Assembly: GCF_036032445.1 (NCBI RefSeq)
Contig: NZ_CP107932.1
Coordinates: forward strand, 684,501 to 748,500
Direction of reading: 5' to 3'
Length of the DNA stretch: 64,000 nucleotides
From: Nocardia sp. NBC_00416
Lineage (GTDB): Bacteria > Actinomycetota > Actinomycetes > Mycobacteriales > Mycobacteriaceae
The notes under the pieces were generated by a model. It searched no databases. It was given only the letters and a program-made list of their open reading frames with translations, and was not told where the DNA came from. The position numbers and the translations under genes were made by a program. Below are positions 17,189 to 26,216 of the stretch, in pieces (positions within the stretch are counted from its first letter, which is position 1; the number at the start of each line of letters is the position of its first letter).

Positions 17189-18127
17189 ATGCAACAGCGA
17201 TGGTGGGTGTGGATAGCCGCGTTCCTGACGACGCTGGGGATGTGCGCGACGTTCGCATGCAGCAGTGGCCCCCGGCCCGAGCGCGGTCCTCCGGACACAT
17301 CCTCCCGGGGAGGGGAGTCTGTGCTGGTCGCGAAGATAGACAACAGCCCGGAGGCACGGCCACCGGTAGGGCTCGGAGCTGCCGATTTGGTCTACGTCGA
17401 GCCTGTCGAGGGCGGTTTGAGCCGGTTGGCCGCCGTGTTCTCGGCCGACAAACCCCCCGTGATCGGACCTGTCCGCAGCGCGCGGGAAACGGATCTGACG
17501 CTATTGGACCAGTTCGGCAACCCGACATTGGCATCGTCTGGTGCCGCTCCTGAGCTGGTTGCCGCTGTCGATCAGTCCTCGCTCCTGAACGCCTCGGCCG
17601 AGCGGCAACCTGCGGCGTACTTCCGCGACTACAGTCGCGTCGCTCCGCACAACATGTTCGTCCGCTCGGATCAGCTGCCGGAAGGCGGCGGCTGGCCGGC
17701 GTCTTCGCAACCGCACTTCGGTCCTGCGCCCGCCGGTGGCGAGCCCACGCAATATCGGGAAGCGCGGTATCAGGACACCGTGATCGGTTTCGACTGGTCA
17801 CCCGTCCATCAGCGGTGGCTGGTGTCCATGGACGGTGCTGCCTACACCGAGGCCGATACCGGGCAGGTCATGGCGAGTACGGTCGTGCTGCAGAGTGTGC
17901 AGGTGCAAAACTCGGCCGTCAGCGATGTCGCGGGCAGCGTCTCACCCCTGGCCAAGACGACCGGTAGCGGTCCGGCACTCGTACTTCGCGACGGTCAATC
18001 GTTCCCGGCCGTGTGGTCCCGGCCCTCCCCACAGGCAGGCACAAGCTATACGACCCCCACCGGGACAGCCATCCCGTTCGCGCCGGGGCAGGTCTGGACA
18101 GTCCTGGTTCCAGCGCAGCTCTGGTAA
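17189..18127 (+). CDS. DUF3048 (YerB-like) lipoprotein
   Basis: 312 residues. A signal peptide with lipobox (CATFAC, then Ser-Ser-Gly) precedes a DUF3048 domain: VLVAKIDNSPEARPPVGLGA, ADLVYVEPVEGGLSRLAAVF, IGPVRSARETDLTLLDQFG. A C-terminal strand region follows with FDWSPVHQRWLVSMDG and FAPGQVWTVLVPAQ. ATG 17189 is preferred over GTG 17168: AAAGGG stands 8 bases before it, within the palindrome AAGGGTTACCCTT. The family is extracytoplasmic; its role in actinobacteria is unclear, with cell-wall association inferred. It is transcribed divergently from the WXG100 genes. Confidence 0.8.
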   Translation: MQQRWWVWIAAFLTTLGMCATFACSSGPRPERGPPDTSSRGGESVLVAKIDNSPEARPPVGLGAADLVYVEPVEGGLSRLAAVFSADKPPVIGPVRSARETDLTLLDQFGNPTLASSGAAPELVAAVDQSSLLNASAERQPAAYFRDYSRVAPHNMFVRSDQLPEGGGWPASSQPHFGPAPAGGEPTQYREARYQDTVIGFDWSPVHQRWLVSMDGAAYTEADTGQVMASTVVLQSVQVQNSAVSDVAGSVSPLAKTTGSGPALVLRDGQSFPAVWSRPSPQAGTSYTTPTGTAIPFAPGQVWTVLVPAQLW

Positions 18128-18189
18128 CCGGGACCGCGCTGCCACCATGGCAACAGGCAGTCCCCATCACCGGATCGGTAGATCCAGGT

Positions 18190-18624
18190 TCAGCAGTCGG
18201 TGCGCACGAAGATCCGGCGCGTTTCACCGCCTCCGTCATGGATGACAACGTATCGGCGTGGATCGCGGTATTCGTCGATCGAGTGTTCGTTTCCCGTATC
18301 GACCGAGAGGACGTCGGCCATTCCGCTGTCCTGCCAGTAAGACTGCCACGACGGAGGAACTCCGGGCTCGAACCGACCGAACCCGGACAACCGCGTGAAT
18401 TCACCGACCGAGTCGGCGGGAATATCGACTACTGCTGCCGAGGTTGCCTCGCGAAAGGCGTTGTCGGTCCACGACCACAAAGCATCCATCCCCTCAGGGA
18501 AGAAAATGCCGGCGCATTCAACCAGGTCGCGAGCCTCTTCCTCATCGGTCGAGCACCCCGCGACAGTCGACACAACGATGCATGCCGCCACACCGACGGC
18601 TGCTCGTCGAATAATCCGGTGCAT
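18190..18624 (-). CDS. Small lipoprotein, probable immunity protein for the upstream effector
   Basis: 144 residues. The ATG at 18624 overlaps the effector's TGA (TGATG). A signal peptide (IIRRAAVGVAACIVVSTVAG) ends in Cys for lipidation, followed by an acidic domain with WSWTDNAFREATSAAVV and a C-terminal RRYVVIHDGGGETRRIFV. The translational coupling to a toxin-like C-terminus strongly suggests immunity. Membrane-anchored, outward-facing immunity would mean the toxin acts outside the cytoplasm. Family unknown. Confidence 0.65.
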   Translation of the reverse strand: MHRIIRRAAVGVAACIVVSTVAGCSTDEEEARDLVECAGIFFPEGMDALWSWTDNAFREATSAAVVDIPADSVGEFTRLSGFGRFEPGVPPSWQSYWQDSGMADVLSVDTGNEHSIDEYRDPRRYVVIHDGGGETRRIFVRTDC

Positions 18625-19262
18625 CAAAGCTTTCCGATCCATCGCTCGAGTCGTGGCGCTTCACCGTGGACACGGAAACTCCGGGCCCAGCCGAATTCTT
18701 CGAGTTCCCGCATCTCGTTGTTGATGTTCGTTCCGATATTCAATCGGAACGTGTCCTGCTTCTTGTGGTCGAAGTTGTAGAACTCGTAGATGTAGATACG
18801 GTAGATGATCTCTGCGCGAAGTCCACCGTCTTCTGAATACAGTGTGGTGTCGCTGCCGACAGCAACATCGTAATGCCCTACCGCGTAGCCGATATCGCCC
18901 TCCTCGGGCTCTGCCCCCAGCCATGGTGAGGTCAGCTCTCGTGTGACTCCGGTCTGGGGGTCGCGCCGCGCCTGGTCCTTGATTGTTTCCAGGCACTTGG
19001 CGACCTGTTCTCTCGCGCCGCTCGTTGCGATGATCCGTTCGACGTTGGACGGACTGATCTCGTAGACGAAGTCCGGCCCATTGTTGTCGAGGTAGGCGGA
19101 GAAGATATCCGCCGCGAAGTCGAATCCCCTGGCCTTGAAAAAGCCCATAGCCAGAGCGGCGTCATTGCTGTACCTGGCGGCCTGCACCTTGTCGATGACA
19201 CCGGTCCTCGAACCGTGGACCGCACGGTCCGCGGGGAGCGCAGGATCAGCCGGCCGATGCAA
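18624..19262 (-). CDS. Toxin-like C-terminal part of type VII effector, separated by a frameshift
   Basis: About 210 residues continue the upstream effector in another frame (ADPALPADRAVHGSRTGV follows naturally from DSIA). The domain contains AALAMGFFKARGFDFAADIF, EISPSNVERI, a GDIGYAVGHYDVAVG stretch and RIYIYEFYNFDHKKQD, ending RLERWIGKL. The Y-x-F-Y-N-F-D segment is seen in other polymorphic-toxin C-termini, but I cannot name the activity. The TTG at 19262 has no ribosome-binding site, so independent translation is unlikely. Either one effector of about 580 residues is broken by an extra base near 19250, or the piece is dead. Confidence 0.5.
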   Translation of the reverse strand: MHRPADPALPADRAVHGSRTGVIDKVQAARYSNDAALAMGFFKARGFDFAADIFSAYLDNNGPDFVYEISPSNVERIIATSGAREQVAKCLETIKDQARRDPQTGVTRELTSPWLGAEPEEGDIGYAVGHYDVAVGSDTTLYSEDGGLRAEIIYRIYIYEFYNFDHKKQDTFRLNIGTNINNEMRELEEFGWARSFRVHGEAPRLERWIGKL

Positions 19263-20373
19263 TGGAATCCTCCCACCACGTGTTTCCGCCGAACCCGTAG
19301 CGGTGTGTGCCCAGATCGACGGTCACCTTGTCGGGGATGTCGAAATCGGTGGAATTGTAGGTGGGTGCGGGTTGCCCGGGACGGTAGTTCAAGGCCCGGG
19401 TGATGTGGTCGATGAGTGTGGTCACGGCATTCTTTCCGGATTCTGCTGTGCGTTTCAGGTCGTCGACTGCCGCGGTGATATCGGAGCGTGTGGACTCGTC
19501 GATCGGCTTGTCTATCAAGCCTGCCCACGAGGCCAGGGGCAGGGTCATGTTGTGGAAGGTCATGGGTGCGACGACTGCGGCTGCCAGGGTGAGAGCCAGG
19601 TTGTACACCTGGCGTTCGAGAGCACGTCCGGCGTACTCGACGATCTTCGCGACGATGTCGAGGTCGAGACTGCGAGTATCCACCGCTTGTGCGAACTGGG
19701 TGGTTGTGAGGGCGAAAGCCCGGGCGGCGTCCCCTGTCCAGAACTGCTGTAGCCAGGTGGCGCCGTTGGTGAGATTTTGTGCGGTGAGGTAGTCGGTGAT
19801 ACCCAGCGAGCGGATGCGTATGGCGATGCCCTGCAGTGCTTCCCAGTCGCCGATAAGGGGCGTGAGGTAGTCTGTCGCCGGCCTCATCCCGATAGCACTG
19901 CCGAGCACGTCGTCGTATGGGCCGATGGTTTCGACCACGCTGGTGAGGGTTCGGGCGATGGCGTAGGCGGGTTCGTTATCGATGGTGGGGACCGACAAGG
20001 ACAATCCCGTGAATCGGGTGACCCCACCGTCGGAGCCCTCGACCGTGGCGCCGGTGCTTCCTGTCAGCTGCTGACCGGTTTGGACGAGGGTCTGCCCGGT
20101 GGATCCGTCGGTGGCCTGATACCGGGTGGCGTTGTCGGCCAAGTTGGTGGCGTAGGCGTCGAGAGTGGTCCGGTCCTGCCCGTGTAGCACGCCGAACGCA
20201 GTCCGGAAGTCCGTGAGGATGGGCGTCACGGTGGCCAGCAGTCCCGAGGTGCTGGCGGGCAGGGTGAGTCCGTCGAGCGTGCGAGTGCTGCTGGTCGAGA
20301 ACATGGTTCCGATATCCCCGATGTCGAGACGGAACCCCGCGAGTGCGGACAGATCGACCGACAGCTCAGGCAT
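19246..20373 (-). CDS. Type VII secretion effector, N-terminal ESX-targeting part
   Basis: 375 residues from ATG 20373 (MPELSVDLSALAGFRLDIG). Long helices resemble LXG/WXG-type effector heads (DRTTLDAYATNLADNATRYQ near 70, TGDAARAFALTTTQFAQAV near 215). A hydrophobic segment (LALTLAAAVVAPMTFHN) and a Tyr/Gly-rich linker (LGTHRYGFGGNTWWEDS) come before a stop at 19246. The stop looks premature: the toxin-like continuation is in the next frame (18624-19262). A secreted polymorphic toxin is inferred. Confidence 0.6.
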   Translation of the reverse strand: MPELSVDLSALAGFRLDIGDIGTMFSTSSTRTLDGLTLPASTSGLLATVTPILTDFRTAFGVLHGQDRTTLDAYATNLADNATRYQATDGSTGQTLVQTGQQLTGSTGATVEGSDGGVTRFTGLSLSVPTIDNEPAYAIARTLTSVVETIGPYDDVLGSAIGMRPATDYLTPLIGDWEALQGIAIRIRSLGITDYLTAQNLTNGATWLQQFWTGDAARAFALTTTQFAQAVDTRSLDLDIVAKIVEYAGRALERQVYNLALTLAAAVVAPMTFHNMTLPLASWAGLIDKPIDESTRSDITAAVDDLKRTAESGKNAVTTLIDHITRALNYRPGQPAPTYNSTDFDIPDKVTVDLGTHRYGFGGNTWWEDSIASAG

Positions 20374-20581
20374 GATGGGCCGCCCGCGCGGATCGACCTC
20401 TCGGCAGCTGGTCTCCGGTCATGTGCGACACACCATAACAATGGGTCTTCGCGGTGGTCATGCTCCCCCTCCATGCGCACACCCGAAGATCATATCCGCT
20501 CCGGCTATCGACTTCGATGTCGTGGGAGCGAGAGGTCCGGCCGGGGCTGGGGGAACCTCAGAGGCCGTTACCGCGTGCCAA

Positions 20582-23143
20582 TTATTGATTGTCAGACATG
20601 AGCGAACGTGCATGGGCGAGGAAGCTGAGGGTGTTGGCTTCTCCGCGGCTATTCTTCATTTCGCGATAGATAGCGAGGGCTCGCTCGGCCAGTTCGACGG
20701 CGGCTCCGTAGTCGCCGGTGTCAAGTCGGATCTGAGCTAGAAGATTGATGCTGTCGGATTCTCCGACGCGGTGACCGATCTCGCGGTATAGGCCGAGGGC
20801 CTGCTGAAACAACTCGTCGGCAGCCTCATACGCGTGGGTTCCGCGCCGGATGAAGCCGAGGACATGAAGGATGTGAGCCTCGCTGGGACGGTCAGCGATC
20901 CGGCGGTAGAGGGCGAGTGCCTGCCGGGCAGGCTCCTCGGCGGCCTTGTAGCTGCCAGCGTTCAATCGAACATGGCTGAGAGAGCTCAGAGCGCTGGCTT
21001 CGCCGGAGGGATTCCCGACCTGGCGATGAAGGGCGATGGCTTGCTGAAACAGTCCGTCGGCAGCCTTTTGATTGCCGGTGTCCGCTTGGACTTTGCCGAG
21101 GCTGCTCAAGGCGTAGGCTTCACCGGACCGGTTACCGATTTGGCGGTGAAACTTGAGGGCCTGCCGAAATAGATCGTTGGCAGCCTTGTGATCTCCGGCG
21201 GCCTGTCGGATTCGGCCGAGTGTGTCGAGGGATTCTGCTTCGCCGCGGAGGATGCCGATCTTGCGGTAGAAGGAGAGAGCTTGCCGAGACAGTTTCTCGG
21301 CGGTCTCGTGACCGCCATTTGCCTCCCAGATCTCGCCGAGAAGGTTGAGGACGTCGGCTGCACCGACAAGGCTGCCGATTCGACGGTAGAGGGCGAGGGC
21401 CTTCAGTAAGAGTTCGGCCGCGGGTTTGTACTCGTTGAGGGCCCTTCGGACGCGGCCGAGGTCAGCAAGGGAGTTGGCCTCGCCGAGTTCGTTGCCGATC
21501 TGGCGGTAGAGGTCGAGGGCCTTCTGGAATGCTTCGTCGGCGGCCTCGTAGTCGTCGGTGCCCCAACGCATGCGGCCGATGTTGTTCAGGGCATTGGCTT
21601 CGTCGAGGCGATTACCGAGATGGTTTGCGGCGTCAGCGGCGCGCTGGTGTAGTTGTGTGGCGAGAGGCCAAGGCCCGTCCTCCATAAGCAGAGGTGCCAT
21701 GGCCGCGGTTAGTTGGACCATCCGGGACGGATCCCTATCGGCGCTGTAGTCCAGGCAGGCAATGAGATTTGTCTGCTCGATACGCATCCATGTCAACAAC
21801 CGCAGTCGAGTTGCGGAGTTCTCCCTGTCGAGATCCCCTGTAGCGGCCGCATCGGGAGCGGTTGGTTCCCATCGGTACTCCGGGGTTGCGGTTTGCTGGT
21901 AGTAGTCCAGCAGTCGGCCGACCGCCCGTGTGTTTTCGGCCGCCGGGTCCGTAGGTGTGAGCGCGTGGGCGAATTCGCGTAGCAGATCGTGAAACCGGTA
22001 CCGGCCCCGTGCCACTTCGTCGATGAGGTGATCTGTGTAGAGTGCCTCCAGCTCCTGACGGGCAGTATCAGGGTCAACGTCAGCAAGTACGGCGACTGCG
22101 TTGGCCTCTAGTTCGGGGCCAGGGTGTAGACCGAGCCGCCGAAACAGCAGTTGCCGAGATTTCGGGAGGGCCTCGTAGGACAGTCTGAATGCTGCCTGCA
22201 CTCGCGGATCGCCGGGTAGATCCAGGGCGGCCAATCGGTCCGCCGCCGCGGCAAGCTGATCCGCGTGCTCGGCTATGTCGGTGACCGTCCAGGCCGGGTG
22301 ATGGGCGATATTTCCGGCGACCGGCCCGATGGCGAGCGGAAGATACCCGCATACTCGGGCAATTCGTTCGGCCACCGCCCACTCCCCGGCATGGTCGGGG
22401 CGGTGAGCGAGGGTGCGGAACATCTCTGCAGCTGCGACAGGGGTAAAGGCCTTCACTTCAAGGGGTTGCATGTCCGGCAGGATCAGCCGGCGGCGGCTAG
22501 TGACCAACGTCAGGCAGCGGGGACCGGTGGGCAAAAGCGGCTCCACCTGGTGACGATCGGCGGCATCGTCTAGGACTACCAAGGCTGCCTTGTCGGCGGT
22601 GTGGTGGCGCCACAGATCCCGGCGTTCGACTAGCGCGTCAGGTATGTCATGCGGATCCATACCTAGCCTGCTGAGCAGCCCGCCCAACACGTCAAACGGA
22701 CTCGCCGGTTTCTGGCCGACAGTGTGAGAATGGAGCTCGACGAAGTACCGGCCGTCGGGAAACCGGCTGGCCAACTCGTGGGTTGCACGAATGGCGAGGG
22801 CGGTCTTTCCCACCCCGGCCATGCCGTCGATCGCATAGATCGTCATCAGTCGAGTGTCCTGGGCGGCGGCGTCGAGAATGAGCTGCAGCTCGCGCTCACG
22901 GCCGACGAAAATACGTGGTGTCGGCGGAATGCCCGCTGTGATCGGCTCACCCGTGACCATCGTCGACGAGGTCGGGGCCATACTGCCGTTGCACGTGTCG
23001 TGGTAATGGTAGTTCACCTGAGTGTTGTGATCACCGACCTGAACACCCTGCGCTGTCCGCGCATCCACTTGGCCCGAACCGGCGTCGGTCTGGTCGGCCG
23101 CGCCACATATTGACGGACCGGTATCACGAGCGTCGTTGTTCAT
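20582..23143 (-). CDS. NLR-like NB-ARC/TPR protein with N-terminal amyloid-signalling motif
   Basis: 853 residues. At 31-46 it has AQGVQVGDHNTQVNYH, a BASS/RHIM-like motif (core G-V-Q-V-G). The NB-ARC NTPase starts near 78, with Walker A GMAGVGKT (107-114), Walker B LVVLDDA (188-194) and TLVTSRRR, and a winged-helix/MHD-like part with YRFHDLLREFA near 390. From about 500 there are eight or more tandem TPRs of about 40 residues (ALDLYRQIGN... repeats). ATG 23143 overlaps the stop of the upstream small effector gene (ATGA). In this architecture the TPRs sense, the NB-ARC oligomerises, and the motif seeds amyloid folding of the effector. The domains are clear; the defence role is inferred. Confidence 0.85.
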   Translation of the reverse strand: MNNDARDTGPSICGAADQTDAGSGQVDARTAQGVQVGDHNTQVNYHYHDTCNGSMAPTSSTMVTGEPITAGIPPTPRIFVGRERELQLILDAAAQDTRLMTIYAIDGMAGVGKTALAIRATHELASRFPDGRYFVELHSHTVGQKPASPFDVLGGLLSRLGMDPHDIPDALVERRDLWRHHTADKAALVVLDDAADRHQVEPLLPTGPRCLTLVTSRRRLILPDMQPLEVKAFTPVAAAEMFRTLAHRPDHAGEWAVAERIARVCGYLPLAIGPVAGNIAHHPAWTVTDIAEHADQLAAAADRLAALDLPGDPRVQAAFRLSYEALPKSRQLLFRRLGLHPGPELEANAVAVLADVDPDTARQELEALYTDHLIDEVARGRYRFHDLLREFAHALTPTDPAAENTRAVGRLLDYYQQTATPEYRWEPTAPDAAATGDLDRENSATRLRLLTWMRIEQTNLIACLDYSADRDPSRMVQLTAAMAPLLMEDGPWPLATQLHQRAADAANHLGNRLDEANALNNIGRMRWGTDDYEAADEAFQKALDLYRQIGNELGEANSLADLGRVRRALNEYKPAAELLLKALALYRRIGSLVGAADVLNLLGEIWEANGGHETAEKLSRQALSFYRKIGILRGEAESLDTLGRIRQAAGDHKAANDLFRQALKFHRQIGNRSGEAYALSSLGKVQADTGNQKAADGLFQQAIALHRQVGNPSGEASALSSLSHVRLNAGSYKAAEEPARQALALYRRIADRPSEAHILHVLGFIRRGTHAYEAADELFQQALGLYREIGHRVGESDSINLLAQIRLDTGDYGAAVELAERALAIYREMKNSRGEANTLSFLAHARSLMSDNQ

Positions 23144-23511
23144 CCGAAGCTGTTGTGCTGGACGCCGTGATCACCGATCTGCACCCCCTGAGCATGTCTC
23201 AGATCGATCCTGCTGCGAGCGTCGTCGACCCGACCTGTCGGCAACTGCGACAACAAAGCCTCCGCGTCCGATCGCAACTCCCTGTCTTCGGCCGCCCGGG
23301 CGCGCCGCAGCATATCTTCGAGTTCATCGATACTGGAACCCGGTGCTGTTTCGTTCGTTTCGATCACTGCGACAGCGCCGGGATCGCTTCCTCTGGTGAG
23401 CCGGTTCCGCAAAACCGAATAAGTGTCACGGACGGCCGCCGATACAGCATCCTGGCCACCCGCAGCTGCCCCCGCGATCAACGCCGTTATGATAACGGTC
23501 AACGGATCCAC
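23140..23511 (-). CDS. Bell-like membrane effector with C-terminal amyloid-signalling motif
   Basis: 123 residues from GTG 23511, which has GGAGGA six bases upstream. The N-terminus (DPLTVIITALIAGAAAGGQD, then AVSAAVRDTYSVLRNRL) matches the Bell-type domain described for bacterial amyloid-controlled effectors, which are thought to act on membranes like HeLo/HET-S. A charged helical middle (SIDELEDMLRRARAAEDREL) leads to the last 17 residues, AQGVQIGDHGVQHNSF and Gly, nearly identical to the N-terminal motif of the adjacent NB-ARC protein. The pair, translationally coupled, fits the known scheme of an NLR templating a cell-death effector. The Bell assignment is by pattern only. Confidence 0.75.
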   Translation of the reverse strand: MDPLTVIITALIAGAAAGGQDAVSAAVRDTYSVLRNRLTRGSDPGAVAVIETNETAPGSSIDELEDMLRRARAAEDRELRSDAEALLSQLPTGRVDDARSRIDLRHAQGVQIGDHGVQHNSFG

Positions 23512-23699
23512 GCCTGCTCCTCCCAACACCGTGTAGACACGGTAGACGACCGAGTGGCTTCAGAGATCCGGCCACATCGAATGACATTACCGAACAACGC
23601 AAGTCGTGAAGATGGTTACCAGGTGTGCATTATGGTCCAATGATGCACACCTGGTGCCTTCTTACGTAAGGGGCCTTGTGGTTGCGTCTCCGGTGCGCC

Positions 23700-23855
23700 A
23701 ATGGCTCATGGCTTTCCCGTCGTTCGGGCAGAGTTACTGACAGGATCAGCACGGCGAGTGGCAGGCCGATCGCGATGACGAATCCGCGTGATCACTGTTC
23801 GGTGCGGTGCTGTCTGGTGACTGCCGACCCCAGGGGATACTCCTGAGTGCCGGTG
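23700..23855 (-). pseudogene. Degenerate duplicate of the 29433-29590 gene junction
   Basis: About 140 bases closely match 29450-29590, including GATCAGCACGGCGAGTGGCA and CCGACCCCAGGGGATACTCC. It corresponds to the end of the 29522 gene and the start of the 30-residue membrane peptide. Here GTGATCACGC is followed directly by GGATTC, two bases short, so the peptide frame is broken. The remainder reads GFVIAIGLPLAVLILSVTLP only in the shifted frame. Evidence of a past duplication or recombination around the helicase region. Confidence 0.65.
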
Positions 23856-23887
23856 CACGCCACACGACGCGGTCGGCCACAATGCGG

Positions 23888-26173
23888 CTATTGGCTCTGT
23901 GCCCAAGTGAGGAACTGCTGGGCAGCGAAGATCGGCTTCGCGAATTTGACCGCCTGTTTGGCCTTCCCGGACTGCGTGCCGACCTCGGCGGCGATCAACG
24001 CCTCGCATTTCGTCTTGGTGACGGTGGCGACGGGTACGAGTCGGTACTGCTGGGCCAGAAGCTCCAGCTCGGTTCGGTCCCAGAGGTTTCCGGTGTCGTC
24101 TGTGAATCTTCCGGTGAAACAGACCCGCGCGCCGGGTACCAGGACTACAGCGATATCGTCCGAGGTCTGGGCGTGCTCGGGGGCCAGGAGGGGATAGCCG
24201 AGCCTACGTTCGAGGTCACGTAGCAGAGCTCGGGTGTCGTCGTCGGGCCTGATCTTCGCGGTCGTGGCGTGCAGGTGTTCGGCGAGGACTTGTTCGCTGG
24301 TCTTGTCCGCGGGAGGTATGCCGTCGGCGCGGAAACAGTCCGGCCCGCCGCCCCGGCACAGCAAGTATCCAGATACAGGAGCGGCGGGTGGGAATATGCC
24401 GGCACTCGGCGGCGGCCCCGGCCGGCGCACGACGATATCGCGGACGGCGCGGGCGCGGTCGATGGCGCGAGGTGCGTCGAGGCGGTCGCGGTCCGCCGGT
24501 GCGAGTTCGGCCGGGTTCAGGTCGGTGCCGATGGGCATGGCGACGGCGAGACCGTTGCGTTTGAGTTCGGCGTCGATGTAGCGGAGGTTGTGGTCGATAT
24601 CTGCTCCGATGGGGGTCCGTCCGGCCAGGTACGGGGCGAGCGCGGCCCAGGCCAGCGGAAGGGTCGGTGCGAGTAGTACGTCGGCGGCGGCGATGGCGTA
24701 GTCCGCGCGGGCGGCTCCGAGATCGCGTTCCGGGTTTATCAGGGTGGTGATCTCGCTGCCGTCGTCGGTGATCAAGGCGATTTCCACCGGCCTCGGATGA
24801 TCTCGCCACCCTTGTTCGCCGACCGTGCAGACGCCCAGGTACACCGGACCCAGGCAGGCCGGGGCTCGCTCTCCTGTTGCGAGGAATCGCCGTACCCGCA
24901 GGTCGGTCTTCAGGTCCTTGGCCGCAACGGGCCGCCGCAGTACCAGGCCCGTCATCGATGTGCAACGGCTGAGCGCGACATACAGTTGCCCGTCGGCGAA
25001 GGTTCCGCCGGTGAGGTCGACGACGAGACGGTCCAGGGTCTGGCCCTGTCCCTTGTGGATCGTGATGGCCCAGGCCAGCCGGAACGGTAGCTGGGTGAAG
25101 GTGCCGACGACCTCACTGTGGAGCACACCGGCCTCGACGACCGGGCGGGTGATCTCCCAGGTGTGCGGACGGACATCCACACGGACGCCGGAGGGCAGTT
25201 TCACCGTGACGACAGGTTTACGATCTTCGATTCGGTGTGCGACAACCTGGCCTATCGTGTCGTTCGCCCATCTGCCCATACCGTCATTGGTCAGGAGCAT
25301 GACCTGCGCGCCGACCTTGTAGGCGAGTTCCCGTTCGGTCGGCCGGTCGAAACCGTCCAGCTGCCCGGTTTCCGCAGCGCGATGGGTGATTTCGGGTTGC
25401 TCCAACTGGAGGAGTTGGTCTCGGTTCCGTCGGTCCGCGCTCTTGTTGGTGGTGGTCAGGGTCAGCCAGAACTCGTTGACAGGAGGCCGGAAGTCCGCTT
25501 CGGTTCGGGTATTCAGTTCCGCCAGCAGCGGTGGGTCGATGGTGCCGGCGCGGATGGCGGCGAGGATCTCCAGCAGGCGCGCGTCGCCGACTTGGCGGAA
25601 CACTCGGGTCAGCTCGATGGTCGGAAATCGCTCCCGCGTGTAGCAGTCGGCGGAGAAGAAATAGGGCGACTCGTAGTGTGTGGTGAAGAATTCCGCTTCG
25701 CTGTCCGGCACGACGGGCGGTAGCTGGAACAGATCACCGACCAGTACAACCTGCACTCCGCCGAACGGGGCGCCGCGCCGCGGGCCGTACCGTTGCAACG
25801 CGGCGGCGAGCTTATCGAACAGGTCGGCCCTGATCATCGATGCTTCGTCGATGACGAGTGTGTCGAGTTCACGCAGGACGGGAGCGAATCGTATAGGGAA
25901 GTATCGGCCGCTGCGGACTTCGTCGAGAGTGGTATCGGGCCGGAACGAGAACAGACTGTGGATGGTATGGCCGGCTACATTCAGGGCGGCGACACCGGTC
26001 GGCGCGGCTACGACCACCTTCTTTTCGGTCGTGGCGAGAAATTCCCGGATCAGCGTGGATTTGCCGGTGCCGGCCTTGCCGGTCAGGAAGAGGCTGTCGC
26101 CGCGGTGCAGGCGGGAGAGTGCCTCGGTGAACTCCGCCGTGAAGGTGAGTTCGGCGCTTTCGGTGGTAGTCAT
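23888..26173 (-). CDS. PIF1-like SF1B helicase fused to exonuclease-like and BRCT-like domains
   Basis: 761 residues from ATG 26173. The helicase core (about 10-435) has Walker A GKAGTGKST (32-40), APTGVAALNVAGHTIHSLF (motif Ia, as in PIF1), LVIDEASM (motif II), VLVGDLFQLPPV (motif III), AITIHKGQGQTLDRLVVDL and YVALSRC (motifs V/VI). After about 450, VEIALITDDGSEITTLINPE, then APYLAGRTPIGADIDHNLRY, resembles a DEDD-exonuclease fold lacking the full acidic set. The last 85 residues (VPGARVCFTGRFTD; CEALIAAEVGTQSGKAKQAV) look like a BRCT domain. Ends at a duplicated remnant. Probable role in DNA repair or resolving unusual DNA structures. Confidence 0.85.
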   Translation of the reverse strand: MTTTESAELTFTAEFTEALSRLHRGDSLFLTGKAGTGKSTLIREFLATTEKKVVVAAPTGVAALNVAGHTIHSLFSFRPDTTLDEVRSGRYFPIRFAPVLRELDTLVIDEASMIRADLFDKLAAALQRYGPRRGAPFGGVQVVLVGDLFQLPPVVPDSEAEFFTTHYESPYFFSADCYTRERFPTIELTRVFRQVGDARLLEILAAIRAGTIDPPLLAELNTRTEADFRPPVNEFWLTLTTTNKSADRRNRDQLLQLEQPEITHRAAETGQLDGFDRPTERELAYKVGAQVMLLTNDGMGRWANDTIGQVVAHRIEDRKPVVTVKLPSGVRVDVRPHTWEITRPVVEAGVLHSEVVGTFTQLPFRLAWAITIHKGQGQTLDRLVVDLTGGTFADGQLYVALSRCTSMTGLVLRRPVAAKDLKTDLRVRRFLATGERAPACLGPVYLGVCTVGEQGWRDHPRPVEIALITDDGSEITTLINPERDLGAARADYAIAAADVLLAPTLPLAWAALAPYLAGRTPIGADIDHNLRYIDAELKRNGLAVAMPIGTDLNPAELAPADRDRLDAPRAIDRARAVRDIVVRRPGPPPSAGIFPPAAPVSGYLLCRGGGPDCFRADGIPPADKTSEQVLAEHLHATTAKIRPDDDTRALLRDLERRLGYPLLAPEHAQTSDDIAVVLVPGARVCFTGRFTDDTGNLWDRTELELLAQQYRLVPVATVTKTKCEALIAAEVGTQSGKAKQAVKFAKPIFAAQQFLTWAQSQ

Positions 26174-26216
26174 GTGTCGTACCGAGGCTCTCTTCGTCTG
26201 CTCAGTGGTTCCGGCT

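Noticed and set aside
20582..22000. Repetitive DNA that might suggest a tandem repeat or CRISPR
   Set aside because: The periodicity of about 120 bases is the coding of TPR units in the NB-ARC protein; units are diverged and there are no spacers.
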